Below, in pieces: positions 22,277-34,578 of a stretch of 42,903 nucleotides of DNA. Both the position numbers and the translations under genes were made by a program. The stretch is from Coprinopsis marcescibilis. Lineage: Eukaryota; Basidiomycota; Agaricomycetes; Agaricales; Psathyrellaceae. The notes under the pieces are model-generated. The model was given only the letters and a program-made list of their open reading frames with translations, was not told the origin of the DNA and did not search any database. Numbering within the stretch: the first letter of the stretch is position 1; every line of letters begins with the position of its first letter. The stretch is from positions 1 to 42,903 of the forward strand of contig ML210380.1 in NCBI GenBank assembly GCA_004369085.1. Reading direction: 5' to 3'.

Positions 22277-24452
22277 TTACAAATGTCCGCCTAGAAACTT
22301 AGCAAAAAGTATAAGGATGCACCCAAGAATGATCCATTTTGTAGAAGTAGACCAACTTGACCCATGCTGCTCCGGTGACAACAGTAGGCCATGTCCAAAA
22401 GCCGTATCCCCAGGTGGGTCCGGAGTTGTACCAAGATTGAATGGCGAGTTGACCATGCGTCCGAGTCGTTCACACAGCGAAGGAACCTTCCACTGAGCCT
22501 CTGTGCACAGCCTAATGATTTCCTCGCGCCACCGTCGACAGATGTAGCCGCACCTAGTTTTGCGACACTACAGAACCCGTTCCAATTAGCCTTGCAAGGG
22601 AAAAGGAATTCGAGGAGAAGCTCACCCCAAAGCCTGTACAATGCACCAAGAGGTAAACATGGTTCAACTCGACCACTTTCCGATTCTTGATCTGTTCGCA
22701 AACCCATGGACCAATATCAAAAGCCTCCATCTCCGCAGAAAATATCTTCGACGCCAATATCCCGCTTTCCAAGGTCACAGAAAGCAGACTGGATAAGCTG
22801 AGTGGGATGTACAAAGTCCTAACGTCCTTGGGTACGAAATACAATCTCGCATCCTCGTTCCTCGTGTTACAGTTCTCTCCATGTCGGAATTGGCCACACG
22901 AGCGGTGGCATCCATCAATTCCCTTCACCCCTGCAGGATTCCATGTCCTCAGATACTGCACACACGCCCGCGCAAATATGGCTCCCGGAGAAACGAAGAG
23001 ATCCTCCCCACACCTCGCAGGCTCAGCCAAAAAGTCCAACAAGGATTTATGGTGAACCCAATACGGTCGCAGCCCCTGTTCTTCCCTTGAAGGTAAGAAC
23101 AATAATGAATGCAGCCTCCCAAATAACCTCCCGACGTCACTCGGCTCCAGTTGAAGAAAAGTGTTGATTTCGCGTGCTGTAAACGTTGAGACGGCACCTG
23201 TTCCGCTCCTACTCGGAGGTTTAAGCCCAATTATAATCTTCAACGCCAAGATCGACTCGACAGGGTCCGGGCACTGTTTGAGTATCGCCCTATAGATCGT
23301 GTCCAGAGGGGCATACGGATTCTTCAGGACCCCAATTCCCCCTCCCTTCCGTAGTCTCAGAACCAACTCCAAATTCTCCTTTGGCCTACACGACGAGTCG
23401 TCCAAAAACTTGACCACCGTACTCGCATAGATAAAGTGCCCGGACGCCTTATCCACCAAACTCTCAATCACCCCCTCGCTCGGCCATCCCTCCTCCAACT
23501 GGTACTTTTCCCTAATCCATCGGAACGACGCAAGGAGGTAGATACGGATATCCATATCAGGATTATACCCCTCGTCCAATACAATATTCCTCGTCAAGTC
23601 TCCACCAACCCCTCCAGCTTTGAAAAACTCCCTCATCGGCAACTCTGGGCGCCTCGCCACAAGCACACAAAACGGGAGACGTCCAGAGCGCAAAGCATCA
23701 TGCAAAACATCCAACACCTCCCCCCTCTCCCTCTCCCCTCCACACTCGTCCAGGCCATCAATCAATATAACCTTTGGCCATTTCATCCAATTCTGACCCG
23801 GGGTACCCTCCTCCAAATCCAACAACGCCCTCTCAACAGGCCTCAGAACCAGCGCCTCCATCTGCGCCCGCACTGACCTCCGAAAGACCACTACATCAGC
23901 CTCCACCTCCTCCGCCATATACCGCCTCACCTCGGGCACCTTCAACGCAATCTGGTACGCCAACGTGGCAACTAGCTTGCGCGGATTGTCCCTCTCCGCG
24001 CTTTGATGCGAGAAGAAGAAGCTGGCAGCGAGAACGCCTGCCGCATCGCACCGCTCTGCAATGGTCTGCTGGATCGCCGATTTGCCTGCGCCTGCGGGAC
24101 CAGAGAGCCAAAGCCACGTCCAGTTGGGTGCACGGCTGGTCGCGGTGGTTGGTCTGGGGATGGTGCCAAAAACCCAGCCCATGATGTCGTCCTGGACCAC
24201 AATTCGCGTGTCCTTCTCGCACCGTGGAGAATCAAACCGGGCTAGGGAATCGTACAACGCATCCGCTGCGATATGGTCTGCTAAGATTTTCATTCCTACC
24301 AGACGAATTCGATCAGGTTAGGTGCTACCTGGATTCTAACAAGTAAACTCACCATCTTTGGCTTCAAATGTTTGGTGAACGTAGTTCCCAGCGACAGCAG
24401 TGAGCGTGCTGTTGAAAACCGTCGTATTGGTCGCCTCATTGAAGAACGACAT
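22277..24452 (-). CDS. NACHT P-loop NTPase copy 3 with C-terminal membrane anchor
   Basis: Exons 24353-24452, 22626-24295 and 22277-22567 give 686 residues. The first exon encodes MSFFNEATNTTVFNS... and joins at the same phase-1 DG|MK junction as the other copies. The core shows RFDSPRCEKDTRIVVQDDIM, Walker A GPAGAGKSA at about 99-107 and Walker B VILIDGLDECGG. An acidic/basic loop (ECGGERERGEV) follows. The third exon, spliced from GGG|GTGAGC to CTGTAG|TGT, starts CRKTRCGYICRRWREEIIRL and runs to a C-terminal hydrophobic helix WIILGCILILFAKFL followed by only four residues, i.e. a tail-anchor-like end. Copies 1 and 2 share the CRRWR/CKRWR start of this exon but not the anchor, so copy 3 may show the ancestral C-terminus. 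No repeat sensor domain is visible. Confidence 0.88.
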
Positions 24453-25094
24453 GGGTGGTCATACATAGCACAAAGCAAGCAGAAACTGGGCTTGTGTCTG
24501 GCCCAGTGTGAAACTTTGTATCAGTCAGCCAAGGTATCATCTCTGTATGCCGTCACCGCAGCATTAAAGAAGGAAGAAGCTCGACAACCGCCGTGCCCGA
24601 CGATGGCCATTAACGACAGTATTGCGGTTGTGTCCGATCTGCAAGAGCAAACTCCGACGACGCGGTAAAGCTTAAATTTCGCATAGCAAAAATTATACTA
24701 TTAGCCCAATGAAAAGAATCTATAATAATAATCTACACAGTCTTGTCTGAAAATAAGTGGAGGGCCCAAAAGACATGGATGCATAAAGTACAGTACTAAT
24801 ATGAGCAGAAAGGGCTAAAGCACAACACAAGGCGCACCATTACTGCACCATAGCACGGAAACACAATGCAACCATCGAGATACATGGCTAGACGAAAGAA
24901 AAAGGTATATAATAGTGGTTAGTATAGATATCGATACTTGGGATGTTACAATGCCCTAGGCATTTCGTTGGTTCTCGTTTGGGCAATGTCCCTGTAGGAT
25001 GTTGCCTTCAAGTTCTTGAAACTGTAGCCAGTCCAGCATGTTGGAACATCCAACCCGCTTCTTCTTTTCTTGGTCCGCTTGCTTGCGATTGCGT
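24453..25094. other. Intergenic, NACHT 3 promoter and mannosyltransferase 3' flank
   Basis: AT-rich around 24670-24740. An open frame at 24946-25128 could be an extra 3' exon of the mannosyltransferase only via a 28-49 nt intron, so I left it out of the gene. Confidence 0.4.
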
Positions 25095-26827
25095 CTAATG
25101 AACCAGGTTTACCCAACCCCACGTACACGAGTAGCCACCTTTGTCTACAACGGAAGTCAGGATAGAGGCAGCAAAGGGCGATCTGTAAAACGTACTGAAT
25201 GACTCTTGCGGATCACAACTACACCTTCCCTTCTCCCACTCGCCATCCGACGGGCAGTGTCCAAAGTTATCATGCTTGTACCCAATATCCCGGAAGTACT
25301 GTACGTCACTCTTCGTCTTGAGGATCGACACGGCGATACTGTGCACAGGGGCATCTCCCCATCGCTGGAACAAACCAACAGTTGGTACGATTCCACGCAA
25401 AAGGGCGTTAAAGCTCACCTCATAGTAAAACCCACCCTTTGAATCCAAAAACTCGAAGAATTTTGTATACGCTTCTCCTCGGTAGAAGTCCATATCCGCT
25501 ACCTCGAAGTTACTCCAATCTATCAAATGTCAGCCGAGGAGTGACTCCCGACGAAGACGCACTTACAATGACAGAAATTGTAATCCGCGCCTTCATTGTC
25601 CGAAACGAACGTCATAGCGTTGTTCTTGGCGATATACTGGGGATATAGTTCCATGAATTCTGCACAGAATCGTTAGCTCGTTTGGATCCGAGTAGATGAC
25701 CAAAACCACCTTTCACAGCCTCCCACAATGTGGCCACAGTTGCCGGGATTTCCACAAGGGAAATCGTAAAGCCTGTGGCAGATGTCAGCGGCTTGTCGTA
25801 TGAGTGCTAAATCATGATCGTACCATAAGTCTTGCCGTTCCGCTGCATAACTTGGAAAGGGTCGTTGACGATATCGCAGAAGTATTGCACGTTGGGTTCA
25901 ATCCTATCGGGGGGACTGTCAGCCAGTCAGGGGGTATCAGGGATGAGGGGACGCACCTCCAGTAATACTTGTACGGCAGCAACAGCTCATGTTTATGGAA
26001 GAACTAGAATTGCTTTGTGAGTACTATATTGCGGTCGCTGAAGGCCGTGAGGACGTACACCTGAGTTCCATCTGCACATATTTCGATAGCTGTCCATCCA
26101 AATCTCCGTAAATCTCACTTGAAAACGGTGATTCGTCAGGAATAGACTCACGCAACGTTGTCTATGCAAAGTAGTGCACGTCAGAAACAATACAGGCCTG
26201 AAACAGAAGACGAACGCACCAGCATAAGGCACCCACTGTTTCTTCATATCCTGCCTCGATTTCTTCGCCTTCTTCTCATCGATCCAGCTCGGCTGTTTCC
26301 AATCCTCTTCCGGGATAAGTCCAAACTTGACTTCAGATTGCGTAAGGATTGAAACACGCCTGCAGGTAGCATTAGTAACGTCGCCAGCAGCTGCCGTGCT
26401 GCGCAACACCCAGATAAGCGTAGACGTACTTTTTGAATTCGTCTGTGAACGGCTCGTCGTTCAAGAACACCCAGGGATAGTGGTGCTGGTGGTTAAACCT
26501 GTCCTCTATCTGTCTAACGCTCGAAATAACACCGTCGAGCTCGCTATTCCGACACAACATCATCAACGTCGCGTTAACCCTCCCTCCAGACGAGAACAAC
26601 CCCAGCCCAGCCTTCGAGACTACACTTTGAACAGGATGGTATTCTTTCGAAATGAAGCCGAAAAGGAAGTGCAGCGAGATCTACGCCAAGCGAACAGCAC
26701 ACAAACACAGGTCAGCAGCATTAGATGTTGTACGAAACACAGCGCTCACGATTATTGGAACTATTAGCAGGAATATCCTTCGTTTTGAAGCGAAAAAGGC
26801 CGAAGCCAAATCCTTAATCCGTGCCAT
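25095..26827 (-). CDS. Alpha-1,2-mannosyltransferase, GT15 (KTR/KRE2 family)
   Basis: This is a type II Golgi membrane protein: a short basic N-terminus ([17 protein letters not shown]), then a signal anchor spliced across the first intron ([18 protein letters not shown]), a stem, and the GT15 catalytic domain. Family landmarks in order are [93 protein letters not shown], the catalytic-region signature [20 protein letters not shown], and [22 protein letters not shown], ending CSCDPQESF...GGYSCTW. At least eight introns are needed. Proteins of this family add alpha-1,2-mannose from GDP-mannose to N- and O-linked glycans. The 3' end at 25095 gives [11 protein letters not shown]; the splice pattern near 25100-25200 is the least certain part. 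Confidence 0.88.
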
Positions 26828-27132
26828 GGTCTAAGTCTGACACGACGACGACGACAACAAAAGAAAGTGAGTGGGCAGCGGGCGGTGGCGGTGGTTGTGG
26901 GAGAAGATGATGACGCACAGAATCTCCGCTTTTCTATCAGCCGCGGATGCGGACACCGTTCGCCGCTAAGCAACGGATGACGACCAAGGACGGTAATACC
27001 GCATCAATGACAACCTGAAACTCAGGGTATGGTACAAAATTCCAATGTAGTTTTACAACAGCGAATAGTGGCCAAAGGAACCGTAATAACCATGGCAAAT
27101 GGGAATGAGACCCTCTGCAAATACTTAGAACT
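26828..27132. other. Intergenic, mannosyltransferase promoter and MET2 3' flank
   Basis: No gene is supported here. Short tandem CGA repeats (GACGACGACGACGAC near 26840) lie just upstream of the mannosyltransferase start. Confidence 0.45.
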
Positions 27133-28618
27133 CTACCATCTAGTGATATCCGCCTCAGCCTCCCCAAATACACTCGTCTTCTTGATCGCAAAGTCCTCCT
27201 GAACCTCCCCATCAAACTCAGAGTCCGACTTGATATAATACTCGCTAAACTCCCTCTTCAAGAACCTCATGATATGGGTGTTGATAGCCTCAAACTCCAA
27301 CAAAAATCCATCGTGACCGTCCGGCGAGGAAATAGTCACCAGCTCAGCCCCAGGTATCCCATCAGCAACCTCCTTTTGCTCCAATGGTGTAAACAATCCG
27401 TCAGTCGCAATGCTGATAACCAGCGCCCTCGGCGGAAGAGTCGCCAACACCTTTGCCAGCGCCCCAGGCGTGTAATCCTCTTCCCCCTCCACCCTACCCC
27501 TCGCCACATCATGCGTATCGAGCTTGCGCGTGATATGGATGTAACAATTCGCGTCGAACCTCTGGATGAACTTTTCGCCCTGATAGCGCAAATAAGACTG
27601 AGCAGAAAAGATCTGGGGTTGCTTGTTCGATGCCGAAAGCTTTTCAATCGCCTTCGTCACGGGGTTTGACACAGACGAAGGAGGGGGAGTGGAGCCATTG
27701 GAAACCTTGGAATTCCGCAGACCTTCGTTGTGATGGCTGAGGGGGTCGCCAAACGCCGGCTGTTCTGCTTCCAGGGGGGAATCAGGGGGTGTAAGGCGAC
27801 TGCTGACTTTGGGGGCCTGCGGTTTCCTCCCAAACCTGCTCTCGAACGAGTCTCTGCTGCGGTAGGTCAGCAGGGCACTCATGCGGGCTGCAGCGAGCCC
27901 GGATGCGGGTTGGATGGTATAGAAACCGTCGTCGTACAGCGGGTCGCTGTAGATGCTTTGGCGTTGGGCCTCGCCCCAGCTGATGCACCATGCGGAGTGT
28001 CGGGCGGAGGTTGCGAGAGGGATCACCTGGCGCACATAGCCCTTGGGTGTACATAGGGGCCACTCCAGGACGGCCATGCCGCCCATGGACCCGCCAATCA
28101 CCACCGCCACAGACTGAACTCCTAGGTGATCCAGGACGAGCTTGTGTGCTCTGAAAGGGCGTAAGTAAAATGCTCAAGTTATAAACGGGCACACTTACAG
28201 CACGTCGTCGCGGATGGTTGTTGGTGGAAACTGCGGTCCATATGGCTTTCCTGTATCTGGATTCACAGTGATGGGTGAAGCAGATCCGTAGGGCGATCCA
28301 AAGACGTTGGCGCAGAAGATGAAGAACCGATTGGGATCGAAAGCTTTCCCCCGGCCCATCAGAGGACCCCACCTTGAAATCCGGCATACATCAGAGAAAA
28401 ATCTTCAACCCCAATAGCAAATCTTCTGCTCACCAGTCCTCCACGTCAGCACTTCCAGTAAACGCATGGCAAATAATCATAACGTTGTCCCGTGTATCGT
28501 TGAGCTTTCCCCAGGTCTTGTAGGCGACAGGAACCTCCTTCAGCACAGTCCCACATTCAAGCTCGAATGAAGGAACAATAAAACGCTCCTGATCGATCAT
28601 TTGGGTGAGAAGAGGCAT
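27133..28618 (-). CDS. MET2: Homoserine O-acetyltransferase
   Basis: Exons 28434-28618, 28199-28372 and 27133-28150 give 458 residues. This is an alpha/beta-hydrolase-fold acyltransferase that makes O-acetylhomoserine from homoserine and acetyl-CoA, an early step of methionine synthesis. The sequence shows FELECGTVLKEVPVAYKTWG, NVMIICHAFTGSADVEDWWG, the oxyanion/pre-nucleophile segment FCANVFGSPYGSASP, the nucleophile elbow VVIGGSMGGMAVLEW (catalytic Ser), the acidic residue in ISIATDGLFTPLEQ and the His in SSPDGHDGFLLEFE. A roughly 80-residue Ser/Pro-rich insertion (around RLTPPDSPLEAEQ to SSVSNPV) separates core and cap, as is usual in fungal Met2. Start and both introns are in phase. The upstream region contains a TGACTC at 29115-29120, about 500 bases away, which might be a Gcn4/Cpc1-type site but is not conclusive. 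Confidence 0.95.
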
Positions 28619-29521
28619 CTTGGAAGTGTCGAATAGCCGTCGAACGGGTCGTGTCGAGAACTTTCAAACGTTCAGAGTATTATGGGTTCCGTTCCGTCTG
28701 GTGTTCCTGGGGTATTTATCGCCCTGCACAGGTTTTATTCACGGTTTCTGGCCCTGACTTGACAAATCAACACGTTGAAAGCCAGGTGGTTCAACTGGTC
28801 ACTACACAGATCAATAAGCATCACAAAGCAGTCACGGTCTCCAGCAGACATTCGAGGATAATATTGCTATCCTCAGAAGCCATGTACTAGAGTGGAACTG
28901 TACTGACCTTGCGTTCCAATACGCCACAGGATGTTGGCTAGCCTGAATCCGGACTAGGGGCGTATATGGCGCCTTCACAAGACAAGATCGCGCAATTCCA
29001 GCGACGTGACTACCAAAAGTAGCAGCAGGTCTTGGTCGCTTTGAACAGAATATAGGAAGTGAGGGTATTGTTCAACGCCGTTACAATTTTGCTACGATTT
29101 CGTAACGGAAATGATGACTCGGTGTTACCCCTTCCGATTGAGCGGAGTAGATAAGATAAGATATATAGGTGGCTGTGTCGTCAGAATGACTCTTTGCTCT
29201 CAAGGACAACGGTCTTCAAGTTGAGTCTTGCATCCTTTCGTCCTAGTGCAAGCTCTGCTGGCCGGGTGAGCCCAATCCTAAGGTATGTATATATTACTGC
29301 TGCCCACATCATATTGTTCCAAGAAGAAAACTAAAACCATTGCAAATATGATAGGTAAAGCATTAGAAGCGAGTATATGAAAATCTATAAAGATACGGAG
29401 ATAATGACAAGAGGATATAAATCTATGACCTGGTTACCCATCACCCAATTTGTTCTTCTGGGCCCAATGACAACATTGACGAGAGGATCCGAAACGACAC
29501 AATTCAACGAGCGGGTACCTA
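28619..29521. other. Intergenic, MET2 promoter and transporter 3' flank
   Basis: No gene is seen in 900 bases. Overlapping GATAAG sites (29150-29163) and one TGACTC (29115-29120) lie in the half nearest the transporter and are possible GATA-factor and amino-acid-control sites. Their role is inference only. Confidence 0.45.
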
Positions 29522-31522
29522 TCACTCCAACTTGGCCAAGAAGAGCCCGATGACAACATACAAGATAGTGATTGGAGGTGTGCAAACGCAGTACGACCAG
29601 AATATCGTCCGGCTGATGAGACGTTCAAAGGCATCACCAGAGACAGCTTGGGTGATCTGTTGGTAATGGATGAGGTCAGTCAAATCACATAAAATTAAAA
29701 CGGACAACGAAAACACAAACCTGAGCAAGAGTGAGAGCGGGCGGTGAGGCAAGAAGAATGATGTTGCAGACGACAAAGACCGGACTGCAGCAAAGCGAGT
29801 GATTTGCGTAAGTATAGTACCCTTGTAAAGTAGAAAGAAACAACGCACTCTTCGAAAACTCTGTGGAAATCATACTTGGTGGCCAAAACGACAAGAGGCA
29901 TGACGACGATTGGGGTAACAAGCATACGAGCAGCAACAGCCAAGAAAACGGTCTTGGTCTCGCCAGGTTTTGTTGTTTCCTTCACCTGAGGAGCGGTGTC
30001 GGAGCCAGAGTCGCGGGAAAAGAAAGCTTTGAGTTTCTGTCGCCACGTCAATTTAGGACCTTCGTCCGTGGAAGGTTCGGGGTAGAAGTAGGCTCCAAGG
30101 ACGACAAGGGTGAGTGGCACCGAACATTTGCCTGCAGTGTTGATGGCACCGTTGACGGGGATGAGGTGGTAGGTGAGGGCATGTTGCAGGGGTTGGATGC
30201 ACGCGACGATGAGAGAAAGGAGGGCGGCCCAGAGCGGGACGGTCATGAAATCGTAGAACGACAACCACGATTTGCGAACATAACGAAGAATTCGGTGGGT
30301 AAGGGAGTGACGGTGGCGTCGGTGACGCTCGTGCCCTTCATGATTATCCTGTCCGCGTTGGTTATTAAGTGAAAGCGGAGGAATGCCATCCTCCTCCTCG
30401 TCCTCCGAACTGGAAGAAGACGCGCTACTGGAATTGGTGGAACATCCCAAGTATTCACAAGAGTCGTTCGGGGAGTTGGGGAAGGAATTGTAAAACTTGG
30501 TCGTTCCTCTCCGGACGGGACCAGGTCGGGGTACCGCGCTTTGAGTGGTCAAGTCCGGCGATGAGTCGACAGCCCGGAATGATTTCGGGGAGGAAACGAG
30601 GAATCCATTTTCTCCCTCGTGGCTGACGAACGTGGATGCGGACGGGTGAGTACTGAGTGTCCGGTGGCGGTTTCGTTCCAAATCTGCCAAGAGAGGTGTT
30701 TGTTCATCGACGATACCCTGGGTATGGACCGTATCAGCGCGGGCCAACAGTCGAATGCCATAGCTGTAACGAAGGATCATGCCCATCGTGGAGTACATGG
30801 TGAGATAGGTTAAAGCTCTGCCAAGCATGACGTTCTTATCGTCATCAGCCCCCCATTTCAAGTCAGGCACCGCGACAACGAGGCTTTGCATGAGGGCGAT
30901 TGGCAATGCATTAGAGTTCATGAACATGGCGGCTGCCATGACAAAACTCCTGTGGAGTAACGAGGTTAGCGGCCGTTAGGTATGGGATTGCTACGAGTAA
31001 ACCGCCCACCTTTGAGACGACTTGAGCCCAAAGATCCATCCCAGGAGCGACCCGACAGACATCGAGACAATGGTGACGACAAGGAACCATATGGGGATGA
31101 CGTAGAGCTGCTTAAGCTTTTCTTTATACAAACGCTTGAATTCAGCATCCACTCGTTTGAATAGCATACAAACCGTACCTGGTGTGAGGTATAGCGCCAC
31201 CTTGGAGAAGAGAAGCGCAGGGGTGAACAACGACACGTTCAACCTATTCAATTGCTACAACGAAAACAGCTCAGTTTTCCAACTCGAGTCCATAATTGAG
31301 AGCGCACTTTTTGTGTCTTCTTGTCCAGAATGCCATGAGAGGCAAGGATATAGCCAGCCGAACATATTAACACGACTTCTAGGATGGACTGTGCCGTGTT
31401 ATTGAGTCCAGGTTTCAGAGATAAGGATTTCGAATGTTGTAACATACATTGAAGACAGCGAGTAGAAGGGAGCCAAACGGGGTCGAAGAGCCATTGCCAT
31501 CCAATGTGGCAGCAAAAGGCAT
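29522..31522 (-). CDS. Auxin-efflux-carrier (PIN-like) family membrane transporter
   Basis: The start at 31522 gives MPFAATLDGNGSSTPFGSLL, an N-terminal helix and a first intron (GTATGTT...CACAG) leading to SILEVVLICSAGYILASHG. Next come QLNRLNVSLFTPALLFSKVA, EKLKQLYVIPIWFLVVTIVS, SFVMAAAMFMNSNALPIALM and LTYLTMYSTMGMILRYSYG, a long hydrophilic Ser/Glu-rich central loop with an acidic run (SSSSSEDEEED), then a second helical bundle (MTVPLWAALLSLIVACIQPL, INTAGKCSVPLTLVVLGAYF, MLVTPIVVMPLVVLATKYDF, PVFVVCNIILLASPPALTLA) and a last helix ending GLFLAKLE. This two-bundle plan with a large central loop is typical of fungal AEC/PIN-like proteins, roughly 540 residues here. At least five introns are present. 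The transported substrate in fungi is not established; ER or plasma membrane location is inferred. Confidence 0.9.
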
Positions 31523-31769
31523 CCGTTGGGCACGTATGCACTAGGGTTTTTAGAATGAGGACGAAGAAAGAGAGAAAGAGAGTGGACCTGTACGCATACG
31601 AAATTCGTGTGTATTAAAAGCACTGCACCAAGCAAAAGACTGGACCGCCACAAGGGTTCCATGTGGTGTAAACTGGCGCACGTTCTTCCGGATTCTCTTG
31701 GCGCTTTCATTTGTTCCTGATGTGTTCCACCACAGGTACAATTCTTGCACAGTACCATTCTAACTCTCT

Positions 31770-33030
31770 ATGGAACCACTTCCAGCGGAGTTGATCTCCC
31801 ACATTGTCGTGCATCTCTCAGATGACTCCTCTCTTCGAGCGACTTCCCTAGCCTCCTCCCGTCTTTTAGAACCAGCGCAGATATTACTGTTCAGAAAGCT
31901 GGAGTTGCAACGACCACGCCGCTATGGAGATCCCTGTTAAGACTACAAACCAGGAGCGGCGCTTTTGGATATTTTCAAACAGTCCCCACACCTTGCGACA
32001 TACATCAAGGACATTTCGATTCGGAATCACTCTCACCCAACAGACCCATCAGACACACCTGGATGGCTTTGGCAGGACCATGATCTGCCTCTCGCACTCG
32101 CGTTTATTCCTATCAGGGGAGTTACGATGCAAGACCTGAGTCCTTGGAACGCTCTCCCAGCGGCGACACAACAAGTCCTTGCATATACTCTCCGTTCACC
32201 CTCCCTTATCGTATTGGAATTCGAAGAACGTCCCCTGAATGTCCTGAACCTTTGTCGCCCATGGGTCCTAAAGGTTAAAACGGTGCTTTTTGAAGATGCG
32301 ACAGTTACCGACGGGCCCTTCAATGGCCTGCCCACACAGCCGGAACGAGAATCTCCAATTCGTCTGAAATCCATCAGGATAGCCCTCAGTTCCAGCGAAA
32401 CCTCCTTCATAGGTTTTGTACTGGACCCAAGGAATCGCATCGACATCTCAGGAGCGGAGATACTCGACTACGCGACGACGGGGAAGGGAGATGGTCATCC
32501 TGTCTTACGATCTTTGCTAAAGAGCTGTGCAGCGTCATTGAGGATCCTTGCATTTGAGGCTCCACAAGGTACGTTGCACAGCGTAATTTTCAAAGAAGCA
32601 GGACAGTGACACGCTTAAACTAGCACAAATCGGTCTTGATCTCTCCGGTTGCGTCAGCCTTGAAGAACTCATCGTTCGGGGAATTTTATTTGACCATGGG
32701 CCAACTCTGCATTTGCATTTCCTCTAATGGAAGCATTGGAGCGCATCCCGTCATCTGCGCCTCTCGAATGCCTCGACATTCAATTATATCATGCCATGCT
32801 TGTGCCGATCGAGTCAAAGCCTTTGATGTAGCTCGACAATTATCTATCCACCCGTATTCCCAACCAATCTCCAAGTCTCGCGCGCGTGGCTGTTTGTGTC
32901 CACTCGGAGTTTACCAGTACCCCACGCGAAGTCAAATTCAAATCCCAAATCGAAGGCTGCCTTCCCAATTTGCTACAGCTTGGTCTGCTGGACATCAGCG
33001 TTACATCATGTGAGCTGACTTCAGATAGTC
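31770..33030 (+). pseudogene. F-box gene copy 2, decayed
   Basis: This is clearly homologous to the intact copy at 34761: ATG at 31770, F-box PLPAELISHIVVHL and SSRLLEPAQ..LFRKLELQRP, but an in-frame TAA at 31938-31940 (codon 57) where copy 3 has an arginine codon. The frame then resumes (DYKPGAALLDIFKQSPHLAT) to FEAPQG near 32570. After that, indels break it repeatedly: the linker is 4 bases longer than in copy 3, and a single-base shift near 32700-32720 precedes FPLMEALERIPSSAPLEC-like sequence in another frame. The final short exon is not recognisable. The upstream flank still matches copy 3 (CTTTCATTTGTTCCTG, ACAATTCTTGCACAGTACCA). Confidence 0.85.
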
Positions 33031-33932
33031 TCCTGTTCGGATGCGCTACGATATGGTATCATAAAATATAATTTGAGTTATTTTCCTGCATGCGCAATTT
33101 TGAGTTTGCGTGTCTGTGACGGTCTGTTGACATGTTATAAGTAGGATTTGAATCCTTGAGGCCGTACCCCAACTTCCTTTGACAAGATGCCCTTCGAACG
33201 TGACCTACTACCTACATGCAAATGCTGTTGTTTATCATACCGAAGGGAAGGTTGATGTTGTCTGTTGAGCTTTATTGCCATCTCCAGCTGATGTGGACTG
33301 AAAATATGGCGGTCAAACAAGCTTTCCCTCCTGGATCGGATGGGATGAGAATTGCAAACCTTCTCGAGCCTAACGGTCATTGCCTCGGATGGGCATGAAC
33401 ATGACCTGGGGCAGTCTTGAATCGAGCGCGTCCGAGTCTCACAGTAGAAATACACTGCGTCGTCCGACAGTAGTACTTCCAGGGCTTACCCACTCTGGGC
33501 CGCCGCGCCTGGAGTCATCTTGAGTCAAATAGTGCCAGTTCAGCTGGCTGATCTGCGCAGCCGGCGTACAGTGCCTTCTTTTTGTCGGCTCTCATTTCGT
33601 ATTATGGATTATAGAAAGCGCAAGGCACTCAAACACCCGCAGACAATGTGCCCGCTAGCCAGTGAAGCGTGTTCTAAAGGCTGTATATCCTAAGCTCGGG
33701 TTCGGGAAGGTCACCGCTACGCACGTGTGCCTCCTGGTTGGCTAAGAGCCAGGACTTCACATATTTTGGGCGCTTAAAGTTATTAGACTGGCACAGAGTC
33801 GATTTCGAGAAACCTCGGTGATGAAACCGTGACCGACCGCCAGAAGCCCGCGAATGGGCGTAGTCTACCGTAGTCAGCCTGATTATATGATGTATATTTG
33901 TCGCTATTTGGGCTCACTGCGTGAGGAGCGAC
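33031..33932. other. Intergenic left of the transposable element
   Basis: The first part is decayed 3' flank of the F-box copy 2. I see no further gene, and no inverted repeat other than that of the neighbouring element. Confidence 0.4.
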
Positions 33933-33960
33933 TACAGTCGGGGACAGCCAAACACGACAA
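33933..33960 (+). repeat. Left terminal inverted repeat
   Basis: TA plus 26 bases beginning CAGTCGGGGACAGCC, identical to the reverse complement of the right repeat. Confidence 0.9.
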
Positions 33961-34578
33961 CTTTAGTCACCAGTTATTGTTACCTTTTGATACCTCCGAT
34001 AACCATCGGAAACGACGTATTCAATGAAGGGGGTGTTCAGCCCAAAGTTTGACTTCAATCCGCGCAGTATTTCTTCCGCAAATTCGATTTTAGTTTTTAG
34101 ATGTGCGAAATTTATGCCAGACAGAGCAAAACTGTATCAGAGAACATGAAAACGTGCGCAATCGATTCCTTTTGAAAAGCTGTATATCTTCCCAAAATTT
34201 GGGGCCATTTGATTCAGTGGGGGCGCCAAAAACGGTGGATCAATTCTTGAGGGAAATGTGCACAGGCCAACCGCCGAATGGCCGAGTAACACTGTAAATG
34301 TCGGGGATAAGTAAATTGGTAGGCCAAATCACCGAATACCGATGGTGGGGGCATTTGCGGTCTTCTTCCCGACTTCCACTCATGGTTGAGCGCCATCAAA
34401 ACTTTGGGTGAGGGGGTGTCTCGCTACTCCAATGCCGTTCAAAGTGCCGAAAAAGTATGCCCACGAGAACCAGCCGTGGGAAAAACTTCGGAGATGTGTT
34501 TTTTGAACGCTTTCCCAAAACCGAGCTTCCTGTCAAAAAATTGGACGATTTAATTCAGTGGGGCCCGAGAAACCCCCT

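Noticed and set aside
24946..25128. Possible extra 3' exon of the mannosyltransferase
   Set aside because: Needs a 28-nt or awkward 49-nt intron, and the family normally ends soon after the YSC motif reached at 25095.
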